A DNA stretch of 64,000 nt from Wuchereria bancrofti (GCA_005281725.1 SSBO01000001.1:11885475-11949474), one strand, 5' to 3'. Positions 39,629 to 53,615 are shown, counted from the first letter of the stretch. Translations and numbers: made by a program. The notes: generated by a model from the sequence alone, not told the origin.

Positions 39629-40615
39629 ATTCTCACGAAAAAAAAAAAAAGAAAAGCATTTCCCTTCGATGACACTTCAAAAGGCAGTATTCATCACTGC
39701 TTTATAATGAACGCATAATTAAGGTATTAGAAGAGAAAGCCTATTGAGAGGTATAAAATACTTAAAAAGTATTTTTACTAATTTTCAAAGTCAAAAAACG
39801 CATTTCATTCTTTCTATTCTCTTTAAAAATAATCGAAACAATTTGTAAAACAAAAAAAGTTACAAGTTGTTTTAATTTTTGAATATTTCAATCTAAAATA
39901 AATGAAAGAATGTATGATAAATTACTTAACGACGAAACATTTAAAAATATCAATTCATTAATAATTTCAATTACAAAATCGGATAATCAAAAAGTGAACG
40001 TATCACGTCACATTTTCAAGTACTATAATTGAGAAATAGTGACGTCGATCACTTTTTGATAATACCAATAAACTTTTTTAACCTTTCAATGTATGCAAAA
40101 TAGCAATGCCTAACAAAGTTTCCACTAAAGAATAGCTGTAAAATTATCATTGATATCATCTCTATCATTCGATATCAGATTTGATAATTTGTAATGATAA
40201 TTTTTTTTCATTAATATTTCACGCAATTATTTCTATTTTTACTATCATTTTGTGCAATATCAATAACTATAAGCTTTTCAGAGATGATTGCAAAGATTTT
40301 GAAAGAGTTACTGATAACAACTGTATTACTGATAAAAAACTCTACTAAACTTAAACTAATAATATAAAATTTGCTGATAACCAATTGTATATGTAAAAAT
40401 ATTAACGAAATATATCTTCAAACGAGTAAAAATTTAAAGCTTAATTGTAAGCTAACAGTGTGACATTTTTTTATTTTCCTTTTAGTCAACGAGTGAGAAA
40501 CATTCCAAATAGTCATTAATTCATTGACTCAAAAACTTTCGTCCCATCCAAACATCACTACACCAATCCATTAATGGCCTCAATCCTTTCCATATTGTCC
40601 TTTAAAAAAAAAGGA

Positions 40616-40618
40616 GGA

Positions 40619-40649
<31 letters not shown>

Positions 40650-40660
40650 GAGAAAAAGAA
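40616..40660 (+). repeat. GA-rich microsatellite
   Basis: A (GA)n tract following a poly-A run in the Kv upstream region. Confidence 0.8.
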
Positions 40661-41729
40661 ATCTAATAAGGGCAAAATTATACTGAATTAATGTTTAGCT
40701 CGGTTTTTCGTCTCTTGTCACCTATCCAATCCACCATTGTTTCGCTTAGTTTAAGCCTCTTATCATTATAGCTTCTTTCTTTTTTTTTTTTTTAAATTTT
40801 ATAATAATATTTGGAAACGAATATATTTTATACAGTTCTGTTCATATCTCTACCATCTATGTATAATAAAGTTTAAAATTTTTTCATTTTTTTATAATTA
40901 AATATTATCAAACTTTAAATTTTTTATTGTATTAAATAGAAAAGAAAAAATTTTAAACTAATTATTATTTATTGTTATTTAGATTAATTGACATGTATTT
41001 CTCATTAATTTAGATTATCAAATTTTTAAATTAGAAATGATGAAAATTTTTTCAACGGAAACATTTAACTTAGATAATTCTTTCGTATTTATATCAGCAT
41101 GTCTGATAACATAATGTTTATTCGTTTGATTTAGCGCCTTGTTACATCAACAAAAGTGGTTAAACTGGCAATCTTAGTTGTCTGTCACCTTTCTTCAAAG
41201 CCAATATGCTAAAAACGACAAATGTTAGTTTAAGTCTCTTCCGCTCATGAGAATTCCCTACCACATTCTTTAATTAACTTTACCCTCCAAAGAATAAACT
41301 CTTCGTTTTATTCTTGAACTTCAATAGTTAGCAGTAATCTTTACATAATATATTATATTTGGTTTCATTCTTTGCATAAATAAAATGTTGTAACAAAAAA
41401 AAAAACGAAAAAAAAACATACTTTAAAAATTTTTAAGCAATTAAAAAAGAAAAAAAAATACTTTAATCAAAAAAAAATTTTCCATTCAGGTATCATAAAG
41501 ACTATATTATTGGATTATTTCTCTTCAAATGCTAATCATTTAGGTAATAAAAATGCTTTCTACTACAAAATTTATTATACGATCAGATAAATTATTCATT
41601 TTTCAGCTATATTACGAACAAATGAAAGAAGTGAAAAACATTATGAAATTATTCTATTGAAGTTGGCACCAAATATATTTCAATGATTGAAATTTATGAA
41701 ATGTTTAAATATTTGACAAAAGTGGATCT

Positions 41730-44700
41730 ATGATGATAGCAGGACGTTTACGTGGCAGTTTACGTAATGATACAGTGCAACAAGCTGGTCAGTAACCTTT
41801 TTTTTGATTATTCAATTTATTGCTAATTTTTTTTTTTTTTTTAATATCGCAACAACTGTCTTAGTGTAATATTTTTTAAAAAAAAAAAAAAGAAAAAAGA
41901 GAAAGAGAACTAGAAAAGAAAAAGGTGAAAATGAAGAGAGTACCAAAATATCATTATACTTCTATTTGATTTATGCCTTTTCAAATAAATTTCATTGAAA
42001 ATATCATTTAGCTAACTCTTAACATTGAATCTTTTTTAACGAATCAACGTGTTTTCATTGCAAAATTTTTCACTTTAAAAAGTTATAATTGTCCAAAAAA
42101 AAAAAAAAAAATCTTATCATTGTATTTTACCTTGTAGGCTTGTGGAAAATATTTTAAAAAATAATCAATCGTAAATTTTCAAAGTTCATATAATATAGGA
42201 AAGTTTATTCAGATTAAAAACAAATAAGAATTGAGTCATTTTATCATTCAATGTAATCTGTCCAAATGAAGCTTAAACCTAATAAGCTAGAAAAAAAATT
42301 TCACACTAACTTCTATCTATGTTATCGTATTTCATGAAGAATGCAAACATTTCTTATAAATAAACAATAAAATTTTAATAAAACTTTAACCATATCATCT
42401 AGTCATAACTTTACTTTCATATTTTAATTTCATTCCAGTTAATAAAAAAAGCTTCGCCTAACAAGAATGACTATGTTATGCTATTTTTTGATTGTTTTTT
42501 CACGTGCAAACAAATTCATTCTAACTATTTTTGTTCATTTCAAAAAAAAAAAATGTAATTTAAAATTTTTTCTTTTCAACTGAGTAAAATTTCGTATTCA
42601 GGTTAAAGTTCCAAGTGCAATCGATTATTATCGAATTAGCAAATCAGAGATGAAAGAAAATCTTCCTGTGAATGTTAAAACGACCAGCACTAAATTTAAT
42701 AGATTTGAAAGTACAAAAGAAGTTCAACTAACTACTAATCCAAACTTACACAAACATTAGCTAACACTCAACAAAAATGAAGTAAAATGTATGCGAATGT
42801 AAAATTAACTCATTATTTTAGGATAAAAAATGTTGACAATACATTTATTAGCAATATTATCATTAATCAATTTTGCTAAAATTTAAATTTTATCATTCAT
42901 TATAAAATAATAATTACATAATGATTATTAATTAAATCAAAAAAATATGCCAATAACAAAAAAACGCTCATTTTTCCTCTTTTACATTTTAAATCTTTAA
43001 TTTAATGTAATATCACAATTTTGTTTCAAAAATGTATTTCACACCAATTTTTGAATATTAATTAATTTGCATGCAATTGAATGTTACCTATCTTTATGCA
43101 TGCTTTTTAAATTTTTAAAGCGACGAATTGCATGTGGTAATAAGTTTTTTTGTATTGCTCAAATTGTTGAACAACAAATCAATTGTATCTTTTGTTGCTG
43201 AATGTACTACAAATCCATTATTACAATGATTATTACTTTTGCATGCATGTTTCATTGCAATTAAACTGACTTAAACTATTCTAAGAAATTTTTCAAACAT
43301 TTGAATCAATTATTATAAATATAAAAAGTAAAAAAAATTTGATATGCTTAATGTGTATTATCATTTACACTTTTATTTTTACTTTTACTTTGCCATTTCT
43401 TTATTACAGGTAAGGCATATTGCGTATACCAAACACTTCTTTGTATTACTTAAATTTTACATGAAAAATATGAAATAAAATATCATCGATTGATATTTAT
43501 TTTTTAATTTATTTAAGTCCAGTTTTTAGTGTCCAGTGAATCTGGTGCAATTTATTTAATACCCAGAGAAAAACATCGAAATATTAACAATAATAAAAAT
43601 GAAAATAAACGCTTACGTGAACGTGAACGTGAACGACATCGTCCAGTTGCTAATCGAAACAATGAATATGATTGGATTAATGAGAAAAAGATTGTAAAGT
43701 ATGTCTTTTTTTTTTATTTGTTATAGTAAAAAAGAAAAAAAAATAAAATTTTATATTTAAATTTTAAATTAGTTCGTAATTAGTTTATTTTCGGTGAAAA
43801 AAAAAAAGTGCAACAAAATATCAGAATATCTCATTAAAAATAGCATATTTGAAAATTTTATTATATTGCAAATGCATTCTTTAGAACAGTGAAATATTTA
43901 AATATTTACACTTTGAGTATTTTTATTTTTGAAATAACTAAATTAAGCTGAGCAATAATATTTCTCATAAATATCAAATGATGAAATATTTTAGTGACAC
44001 CAAAATGGATATGCAAATGTCATTGATTGAAACTACAAATGTCTACGATTTTCACTTACTTCTAAATATTGGTGGTACACATTTCCGTATTCGTTACTCA
44101 ACTATACAGGTATATATAAGTAAAAAAATTATAAAAAATTAAATTTATCTAATACAATTATTCATAATATACTTTTCTACTAATTTTTTAAAAAATAAAA
44201 AAAAATTAATTTAATTTACTAATTACAGTATCGTTGTCCAACATCATTATTAGCTGAATTTTGTCGTGAAACACATGCAGCACGGGTGGAAAGTTGTAAT
44301 GGTTATTTATCTGATACACGAGAATATTTTTTTGAACGTTCTGGAAAATTATTTGAACCAATTTATGATTTCCTAACAACTGGACATTTTCATCGAACGA
44401 GTGATATCTGCTGTGAACGACTTTTCAAAGAATTAGATTTTTGGCGAATTAAAAAGTTTGTCTTTTTTTTTTTTTGTTTAACTCATTACAAATATTTTTA
44501 AAAACATATTAATAATATAAATTTTTTTTTTTTAATCAAAATTTGATGATTTGTTTTTAATTTTTAAAAACATATTAACAGTATAAATTTTTTCTTTTTT
44601 TAAAACAAAGTTTGATAATTTATTTCTGATAATGTTTTCTAATTTTTCGTTTTCTTTTTTTTTTTTTTCAACAATTAATAATTTCTAATGATTATTAGCT

Positions 44701-46198
44701 AAAAATGATTTAGAATTGAGATTTCTTTCTAAATTGCAAATATATATTGTACAAATGGATTACTCAAATATTAGTAATGATTTAAATGATTGATCGCTGC
44801 ATTTGTTGAATGAAAATCGATAATTTTGAATCATTTTAATTAGAAAATATACTTCTTCTCTAAAACTATTTATTTTTTAATTTTACTTTCAACTGGTATA
44901 TAAATAGAAAGTGCCACAGAAATCATTTCAATTTAAAAATCAATTTTTTAAAAAAAATTCTCACTTAGCTTCTTTTTATAAATTTAAAAATGACGGAAAA
45001 CTCTTTGCTTAAATTTTTTTTTTTTTTGTTTTAGTGCAAAAATATATACGAAAGCAATATAATGAGTGTATAAGAGGTGCAAAAAAAAAAAATTAGGCAA
45101 TAAAGCTCATTGACGAAGGAAATAAATTTAAATTTTATAGCGCAAAATCTTTTCAGAAGCTTAAATTTAGATGTCAATATATATACCTGAATCTAATTTA
45201 GTTAAGTAATAAGCAGTAAGAGTAACATCAATCAATAAGAGTAACAAGTATAAATAATACTTTTTAGACATTGGTAATAATGCTAGAATTTTGCTAAATT
45301 CATAATATCTTATCAGTGATGTAAATTCTAAGTGATAATAGTTAAGTGGTTATCATTTTCATTTATCAAACAATGAAACATTTATTATTCAGGGATTTTT
45401 TCGCTCCGTGTTGTATGATGATTGCTGAGAGCGACGATGATGAATTAGCTAACGAAGGCAAAGATTCTGTTACTTATGGTTTGTTTATTCAAGGTCAAAG
45501 GTCTTCTGAAAAGAAAAGAAGAATGATTCTTCTTTCTTTTTTCAGAAGCTTTTACTCTAAAATATCAAAATGATGTGATATATTTTTTTGAATTGAAAAG
45601 AACCAAAATGATCTAAAATAAAACACTCAAATATTTTGGCATATTAATTGCAAATATTAACAGAAATTCTCAATCATCATAAAATTAACTATTTAAATTG
45701 TTGTTCTCTTAAAATGTATGCAAATTTTATAAAGGTTAATTTTAAACTTTTATAAAAATTTTCAAAAGTTAATATGAAATTTCATTGATTTCTCTTCACT
45801 TTAAAGATGATGAATTTGATGGAGTTTGTTTTGATGATCAGCGGCGCAAATTGTGGCTTTTAATGGAGGATCCTGGTACAAGTACCGCAGCTAAGGTTAA
45901 ATTTTTCTGATTTTGTTCCATATTGTGATTGTGAAAAGTTATGAAATTTACTCCAATTTTATCTTTCATTTACATTTTAATACTAAAAATTTTCAAATTT
46001 GTTCGTTTTTTTCTTTTTTTAAAGGCAAAATGAAACAAAATGAAAATTTCCATACAATTTTTAATTTTTTGTTTTATAACAGAATTAAACTTTCTGTTAA
46101 GTTTTCAATAATTTATAATACATTGCAAATGCAAATTTATCAAGCATTTCACATTTTCAATAATTAAAAATGAAATATAGGTAAAAAGGAGAAAGAGG

Positions 46199-46232
<34 letters not shown>

Positions 46233-49200
46233 GGAAGAGATTTGATAATGACATATTATTATTGCAGATTTTTGCGCTTGTAAGCATATTGATGGTGATA
46301 GTATCAGTTACTGGTATGATACTTGGTTCAACACCAGAATGGCAGAGTGGTAATTATAATATGAGCGCAACGGGTACAAGGCTTGATTTTCGACTTCATT
46401 CTACATTGGAATTTGTTGAATTGGTACTTTATGTTTCATAAATAGACGTTTAAATTTAGTATAAAGTAGTGAATAGATTACTTAAAGTGAAAAATTAATC
46501 AAATTTATATCGTTTATTCGTTGTTAGCAGATTTAATTACATTATTAGAAAGTAACGTTATTCAAGCGGAAATCAGTAATATCATTTCTTAATTTAGGAA
46601 AATGTTTTGGAAAAGAATTGATAATACGAAAAATTGTAGCCGAAAAGTTGTAACTATAAATAAATAAATAAAAATTTGTAAAAGTTATGACTAGTATTTG
46701 GTAATAATTTATTTGTCAAAAATATCGCGCACCAAAAATTTGAGTAATTTTTTTTTTAACTTGCTAATTAACACATAAAATGCGAGAAAAAGAGAGAGAG
46801 AGAGAGTGAGGACGAGAGATAAGAGGTATAATTATGAGATTAAATATTTAATTGAAATTTTAATTTTGAATACAATTAAAAATTTATTTTCAGGCTTGTA
46901 TAATATGGTTTACATTTGAATATTTCGCACGGTTTACTGTTTGTACACAGAAAAAAAAATTTGTATTAGAACCATTAAATATCATTGATAGCTTAACAAT
47001 CATACCGTTTTATGTGGAAATTTTATTTGCAGCTTGCGGTAACACATTCGCTTTTAATGTTTCATTTATTTAATCCTAATTTAAAAGTTTTGATTGCAAA
47101 AAAAAAAGTACTTAAAATTAAAAATTTCAATCATTTCTACCTCATCCGTAACTATTATTCCTAATTATCAGAACTACTTGATTATTTTCATGACCTAGTC
47201 GTAATCATATTTCGGATACGTTATGCATATAACTTTTTAAAAAAAAAAAATCTTAAAATATTATCAATTTTATCATTTCGTTTAAAATCATCTTTTTCAT
47301 TGAATAGGCAGAATAAATGCATTAAACGAAATGATTTATCAGATGAAATGACCTGAACTAAACTATTTCTTTTTGATATAAACAAAATTTTTAAAAATAT
47401 ATTTGTTGATATAGGATATTACGAATGGATTTTAATTAATTTTATTTATATTCCACTACTTGCATTACGTAATCAGTCGCTAATCTTATGACAATAGCAT
47501 TAATTAGTTGCAATGCTAATAACTGTGATAATTATAATAATATTATCACGAATAATTTTCACTGACAACAACATATCAGTATCACATACAAAAGTAATAA
47601 TTGTAATTATGCTATCAATTATAGATAATTTCAATAAATCTATTACTAAAAAATAATTGCGCAAAAAGGTCACTTAGATATTAAATAATTGTAATACAGC
47701 GCATAAGTATAGCAATATTGATTGAAATTATTAGAGTTTAAGAATAAACTTTTCTCTTCAAATATTTTTTTATTAAGCGTTTATTTGTATTCAACGAAAG
47801 GAAAAAGAAAAAAAAAATCAAACTTCCTTGTATTCGAATATTTTTTTTAGGTAAAACTGCAAATATACTAAAATTCCGCCTGATTTTTTCTTTTTTGATT
47901 TATTTGTATAATTGTTGAATTATTTTATCGTTTTTCGTTAATAGTTAAATTTTCACTGTTCCATTTTATTATTGCTGATAATATGCAGTCCATATGATAA
48001 AGTTTGTTTTACTAAGATATTCTAACAAATCAAGTGGGAAAAGCCAATTAAAATAAACATGAATATGTTTTGAATTAAAATGGTCTTGTTTATAGCTAGA
48101 TCATTTATTGATCAATGATCTTTGAGTTGTTGAGTGATTTCAATTGAAAATTTCCTTGTTGGGTTCTCTTACTTAGTTAATTTTAAACACCATACTTAAT
48201 ACATTAAGATAGTTTTAATATTCCCTTTAAAAATTATAATGATTTATCGTATTTTTTATGATCGTGGAAAAAAACTATATTCTTATAGAATTTAAAATAT
48301 TTTAATTTGACTTTTTACTTCAATTTTTGTAGAATTAAAATATTAATTTAATAAGTGAGCTTATGAATATATTTTTAGTTAGAAAATAATAATAAGCTAA
48401 GATAAGCTATAAAAGTGAATGCAAGAATTAGTAGAAAAGAACAGTGAAATTAACTGCCATAAGATATCAGAGTTATGTTAGAAAATTAAATGAAATTATC
48501 ACTTCAATTTCATTTAGGTTTCGGAATAAATACATTTGGTGATTTTCGTGGCTTAGCAATGGTAATGCGTGTGGTACGAGTGATGCGTGTAGCACGAATA
48601 TTTAAGCTTGCACGTTATTCCAGTGGCCTGAAATCATTTGGTATTACTGTTAAGACTAGGTAAGTAAATGAATTCCAATTTGTAATGAGAAATTCATCTT
48701 ATCATCATTATCATTTAACGATAATTTATAAGAATTTCGAAATATTTCAACTTAGAATCATTTCATTTTGCTATTTTCGGCTGTTTTTTTTTTTTTTAAT
48801 TTAAATTATAGCAAAAATTTTGCAGCCTTCCGGAATTATCAATGCTTACACTATTTTTGTTGACAACAGTAATCTTCTTTTCAACTCTAATGTATTTTGC
48901 TGAACGTGATGAACCAAATACAAAATTTAAATCAATTCCACATGCTGGTTGGTGGTAAGTCTCATTATTTATACTTTCTCATTTTATTTATTTATAATAC
49001 AGATGTTCATTTTTTGTTTGATTCATAAATGAATGATATATATGGTGTAAACTATTTACAAAAATTTAATCAGAATCATTTTCAATAATTTATTAAAGTA
49101 TAGTTAAAGGCAAAAATCAAATGTTTAATAGGAAAGGTCAGTATGACTTTTGAAAAAGGTCAATAAGATCAAAAATCCATTAAACAGAATTGTTTAATCT

Positions 49201-49773
49201 AATCTGATAATTTAATTTTTACTTGTCAAATAATTCCAAATAACATATAGGTCAATATCATAATGATATCAAACATTTAGAAGAGAAATTTCATAAGCAA
49301 AATTATCACAAATATTTTGTTAAATGGTTTTCAATCCTTAAATTCTTCTTCTTTTAGGTGTATCGTTACGATGACAACCGTTGGTTACGGTGATTATTAT
49401 CCAGAAACATTATGTAATTTTCATTTATTGTAAATATTTTTATATCACATGCAAAACTATTCTCTCTTATATTACTTTTTTTTTTCTTTTTCCAGTTTTC
49501 AGTGAAAAAAAACCAAAATTTTATAAGAGCAAAAAAATTTCATATGAATTTTTTTTTTTTGATGGAAAAATTTGAAAAACTTAAATTGTTCTTTTCTTTT
49601 CTTTTTTTTCAGTCGGTAAATTGATCGCTAGTTGTGCCAGTATATCCGGTGTATTGGTATTAGCTTTTCCAATAACTATGATTGTTGAAAATTTCTCTCG
49701 TAATTATGATATTGAAAGGAAAGACTTCAAACGAATACAGCAAAAACGACGAATGGCTAAGACTTACAATTGA
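41730..49773 (+). CDS. Voltage-gated potassium channel alpha subunit (Kv, nematode KVS/EXP-2-like)
   Basis: Six-transmembrane, tetrameric K+ channel of excitable membranes. Twelve in-phase exons: 41730-41787, 43530-43698, 43995-44109, 44229-44455, 45393-45478, 45807-45895, 46268-46423, 46894-47038, 48518-48659, 48826-48954, 49358-49413, 49613-49773; 510 aa. The cytoplasmic T1 domain (about 90-215) starts LLLNIGGTHFRIRYSTIQ and carries the H-x5-C...CC zinc motif of Shab/Shaw/Shal-type channels (HRTSDIC ... APCC). S1 is near 250-275 and S2-S3 contain FEYFARF and LNIIDSLTIIPFYVE. S4 has six basic residues at every third position (MRVVRVMRVARIFKLAR). The selectivity filter is TVGYGD at 446-451. 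S6 is atypical: FPITMIVENF replaces the PxP bend. The C-tail after S6 is only about 25 residues. A basic N-terminus includes a tandem RERERERH. Subfamily not certain. Confidence 0.93.
44486..44625. repeat. Two-copy tandem duplication in a Kv intron
   Basis: Two units of about 70 bp share TTTTTAAAAACATATTAA(T/C)A(A/G)TATAAATTTTTT and a diverged AAA(A/G)TTTGAT(G/A)ATTT part. Located right after the fourth Kv exon. No coding content. Confidence 0.7.
46185..46240 (+). repeat. GA-rich microsatellite in a Kv intron
   Basis: A (GA)n tract of about 45 bp, 30 bp upstream of the exon that encodes S1. A second, shorter GA tract lies near 46790-46812, in the next intron. Confidence 0.85.
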
Positions 49774-51209
49774 ATAAAATTTTTTTACGTAAATATGATT
49801 CTAATTGATTTAATCAAAAATTTTTTTAATTAGACTACATTACTGGCTATAATAGAAGATTTAAATATGAACATATTACTGAAGATGAAATGATCATTAA
49901 TTGAATTATTTTAAATTTGATTGTTTCAAATTTGATGATACATGATATGAGACATAAGCAAGAGAGTGGTAATATGATATTAAATTATTCTGACTGTTTG
50001 TTTAAAGCAAATAAAATTTTTAGACAATTTTATAATTACGATTAGAACAATTACTCAATAAAATTTGTAAAACAAAATATTAAATGTTGTAAATTTTTAA
50101 GAATTTTCTTAAATTTTCCTTATGATATTACTGGTAATATTTGAGATTTAATTTTGTTTCAATTTGTTATTCATTCATTCATTCATTCATTCATTCATTT
50201 TATACACTGTTATGCTATTTGAGATTATCGTTATTCACCGGTGAATTTATTAGTTTCTCATTTATTAATGAGAAAGAATTTGTTTAATTAATTTGTATCA
50301 TTTACAAAACACTCTTATCATTCATTCATGAAATACTTCATTGATGATATCACTGATTAGTGATAACAGATTTTACAGGGTATGCATGATGAGGTAGAGA
50401 AATTCATCTATGTGCCTATATTTATTTGCATGGATATAATTAACTCATGAGTTAGAGCTAATCAAAATTGTTACCTCAATTAAATGATCCATGTAAAATG
50501 CATAGAGGTAAATGTCTTCACGCATTCTATTAATTAATTGGTTAAACTCAAGAATTTCATTAAATTAAAATATATGTGAAGGCATTTATAATCGCTACCT
50601 TGTCTTTTTATGTAAATAAAAAAAAAATGTGTCCATTTAGTTTATTATTTAATGAAATTTCAATTCAATATACATTATTTAATAATATAATAAGAGATGA
50701 TTTCAAAGCATTATAGAATTTAAATTTTCTTTTTCTTCGTTAATTTACTATCACATATTGCTAATTGAACAGTTTAGAAATTTTGATAGTAATTTCTAGT
50801 TATCAGATAATTTTTATCATTCATAACAGCAAAGAAAGGATGTAATTAGCTCTGTGCCTGTTAATGAATGTTAAGTATATATTTTTATTAAATAAATATA
50901 TATGTGTATATCATTTACATAATTCTTCATTGAATGGATTAAACAATTCATTTGTTAAATATGAAATACAAATTTAATAAACATCGATGATAATAATAAA
51001 TAAGTGAAATAACAATAAAATTTACAATTGCAGCATGGATTAGTACTGCAAATAATAATAAACATATATGATCAATAATGTATATCTCTAATAATATTTA
51101 AATCTTTCTTAAGTTTTATTGAAAAAATGATAGTATCAAAGAGTGTTACATCATTATCATTATCATATTTAGTCAATTTATGCTAATTAATTTGAATTTG
51201 TTTTTATCA
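49774..51209. other. Convergent intergenic region, Kv and tetraspanin 3' ends
   Basis: About 1.4 kb between two convergent genes. Holds presumed 3' UTRs and an (ATTC)n microsatellite at 50169-50199. No gene seen. Confidence 0.55.
50169..50199 (+). repeat. (ATTC)n microsatellite
   Basis: Seven tetranucleotide units. Its complement matches the (GAAT)n locus at 37516. Confidence 0.85.
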
Positions 51210-53615
51210 TTAAATACTTGAAGAAATCTTTATGATGCATAAAAGACTTGTTAAAGTTTGCTGTATGATGATACCTGCTGTAAAATAACCTGCTAAAATC
51301 AAATTATATTCCAAATGACTCCATACTGCTGTCGTACAGGTAAGCTGAAATTTTTTTAATATATGATTAGTAAAATTGTTGTCATTTTAATTAAAATTAT
51401 TTATTATTTTACTCATATTTAAAATATTTCTCATCTATTTGCAATAAATTTCGTAGCATAATTTAATCAAAAATAAAAAAATTACAACTAAAACTTTTTT
51501 TTTGCTATTATAATTAAAAATTTATCAATATCACTTTTTTGCCATGATAAGATAATACCATTTTATTATCGAATTAAAACTAGAGAAAACTGATAATAGC
51601 TGATTAGAACTAATCATTACTTAACAATTTGAAACAATATTTCATCTTAAATTGCCTAATCTTAAGCAAACCTTGTGCATCAACAAATATCTTTGTTGAT
51701 ATAAAAGTTAAATGATAAAAATTTATTTTTTTATTATTTTTTACTCACTTTCTTTAATACTTACTTTTACTCTAACTTCATAGCCTGTAAGATAAACACG
51801 TATGATTTTTAATTTATTCATCTAACAATCAATCTGATTAATTTACCTGGTTGATAATCATACATGTTGATAAGCTATCATCTCTTGCACTACAACATTT
51901 ATACTGAAAATTAATTTTTTCTTTTTTTGAGGTATTTTAATTAGTTAGAGTAATTTTCCAATATTATGATCCTTCAAATTGTGAAAATTCTTTTATACAA
52001 ATTTAAATTTCACAAGGAATTGCTATCATTTTATTATTCTCTCTATTACTTCATTCCTAATTTATCACAAGTGTCAAACCCTTGATGTGATCGTCTTCAT
52101 ATCATCCAATAAACCATTCAATTGATCTGCTAAATCAACATATCGAATTACTGTTTCTTCAATCTGTATAATTTTTTTATAAAATTTAATTCAATCTCGA
52201 AAGCATTTTTCTTTTTTTGAAAATCTCTATATTATTTACAAAATGTGAAAAACCATAAATTATTTTCGATTTTATTAGCAATAAGGTATTTTTTCTTTTT
52301 AAAATTGTTTCTTGTCCATCAAATTCTTTTATTTCTTAAATTAGTGCCACAACAAAATAAATAATTCTAGCTAATTTATTTGCAAATTTTTCCATTAATT
52401 TTAAACATTTCGTTCAATTTATTTAATCAAATTAAAATTGACAAATGTTTAAAAAACTGATATTAGACATACTGTTGGTTTGTAAAGAAAGATGAAAAGA
52501 GCAATTGCTAATTCAATGGCTATTAGCACCACTGATGTTATTAAATTTAAAATAAGTGTCGCACGACTTGCAAACATTGCTCCACAAACACCAACAAAGC
52601 CAATTAAAGTAGCTGCAATCCCACAACCACAAATTACCCAAAATGATATCGTCAACTGCAATTAATTATTAAATTACCCAAAATGATATCGTCAACTGCA
52701 ATTAATTATTAAATTACCCAAAATGATATCGTCAACTGAAATTAATTATTAAATTGCCTAAAATGATATCGTCAACTGAAATTAATTATTAAATTACCCA
52801 AAATGATATCATCAACAGCAATTAATTATTAAATTACCCAAAATGATATCGTCAACTGAAATTAATCATTAAATTACCCAAAATGATATCCTCAACTGTA
52901 ATTAATTAATTAATTGCATTTTCAATCATTTTTAAAAGTAATACCAATTAATGCATAAAGGTATATATTATCAAATAATATCTCTTTTTCCCATTAATAA
53001 TCAATTGCTTCACTAATATTCACCAATCTATGGTTTAATGAAAAACAAATTCCAAATTGTATAATTTTGTGAATTAAATTTTTTGAACAGCGCAATTTTT
53101 TTTTTTTAAAACAAAGATTTAGCAAAGAAATTAGGTATTAGAAAGAAAATAAAGTAAGTTTAAGTTTTACATTTTACTAATAGTCTGAATTTTAATAATA
53201 ATCGTCACTTTTGGTTTATTATCAAGCATAATTTGTAAAACTTTCATTTTCATCTTATCTAAATTTGCTAAACTTACACCAAGTCGAATTTGCTCTTTCA
53301 CTTTATTCATTTCTTCATTTTCATTATTAATTCGAAGAATATTCTTTCGTATCATTTCCTCAAATGTTGGATCTAATCGAAGCCATAAAGTTAGTCCAAT
53401 TACAGTAAGACCAGTAGCCTAAAAAAAAAGAACAATTCATCATAATTTTTATGAAATTTGATTATATAATCACCATAAATTACTTCAAAAAAATTTACAA
53501 ATGAATTAGATAACAAAGATCAAAAAAAAAAAACCTAAAAACTTACCAAATATAAAAATGTTAATATGGTAAGGATACCATTGATAAAAGTCTGACATAC
53601 ACCTCTTTCATCCAT
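51210..53615 (-). CDS. Tetraspanin
   Basis: Four-pass membrane scaffold protein. Six exons, every junction phase 0: 53547-53615, 53278-53418, 52473-52655, 52080-52163, 51847-51903, 51210-51344; 222 aa. TM1 spans exons 1-2 (FINGILTILTFLYLATGLTV) and is followed by a charged small loop (WLRLDPTFEEMIRKNI). TM2 and TM3 are in exon 3 (VICGCGIAATLIGFVGVCGA; LILNLITSVVLIAIELAIAL). The large extracellular loop is short, about 65-70 residues, with IEETVIRYVDLADQL, a Cys-Cys pair in YKCCSARDD, then STC and LTCTTAVW. The family CCG motif is reduced to CCS. TM4 is LILAGYFTAGIIIQQTLTSL. The C-tail is very short. Small size and loop suggest a divergent nematode tetraspanin. Partners unknown. The acceptor of exon 3 is copied in an adjacent tandem repeat. 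Confidence 0.9.
52635..52910 (-). repeat. Seven-copy 40-bp tandem repeat carrying a splice acceptor
   Basis: Units recur every 40 bp (landmark CCCAAAATGATATC at 52637, 52677, 52717, variant at 52757, 52797, 52837, 52877). On the minus strand each unit reads acceptor (TTGCAG, TTTCAG or TACAG), then TTGACGATATCATTTTGG, then GTAATTT. The copy at 52637 is the real start of tetraspanin exon 3; the other six lie in the preceding intron. The 52757 copy has lost the donor-like GT (TAGGCAA), and the 52797 copy has lost the acceptor AG. The copies centred at 52677, 52717, 52837 and 52877 keep both. Confidence 0.92.

Larger units (their letters stand above)
32613..41729. other. 9-kb gene-poor AT-rich tract
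   Basis: No gene model could be supported. It includes an assembly duplication around 34571, a GC-richer island at 35150-35330, a (GAAT)n microsatellite at 37516, a coding-like island at 39360-39640 and a (GA)n tract at 40616. The right part probably contains regulatory DNA and 5' UTR of the Kv channel gene. Confidence 0.5.

Noticed and set aside
45913..46167. 84-aa ORF within the Kv gene
   Set aside because: Entirely intronic between the exons ending at 45895 and starting at 46268.
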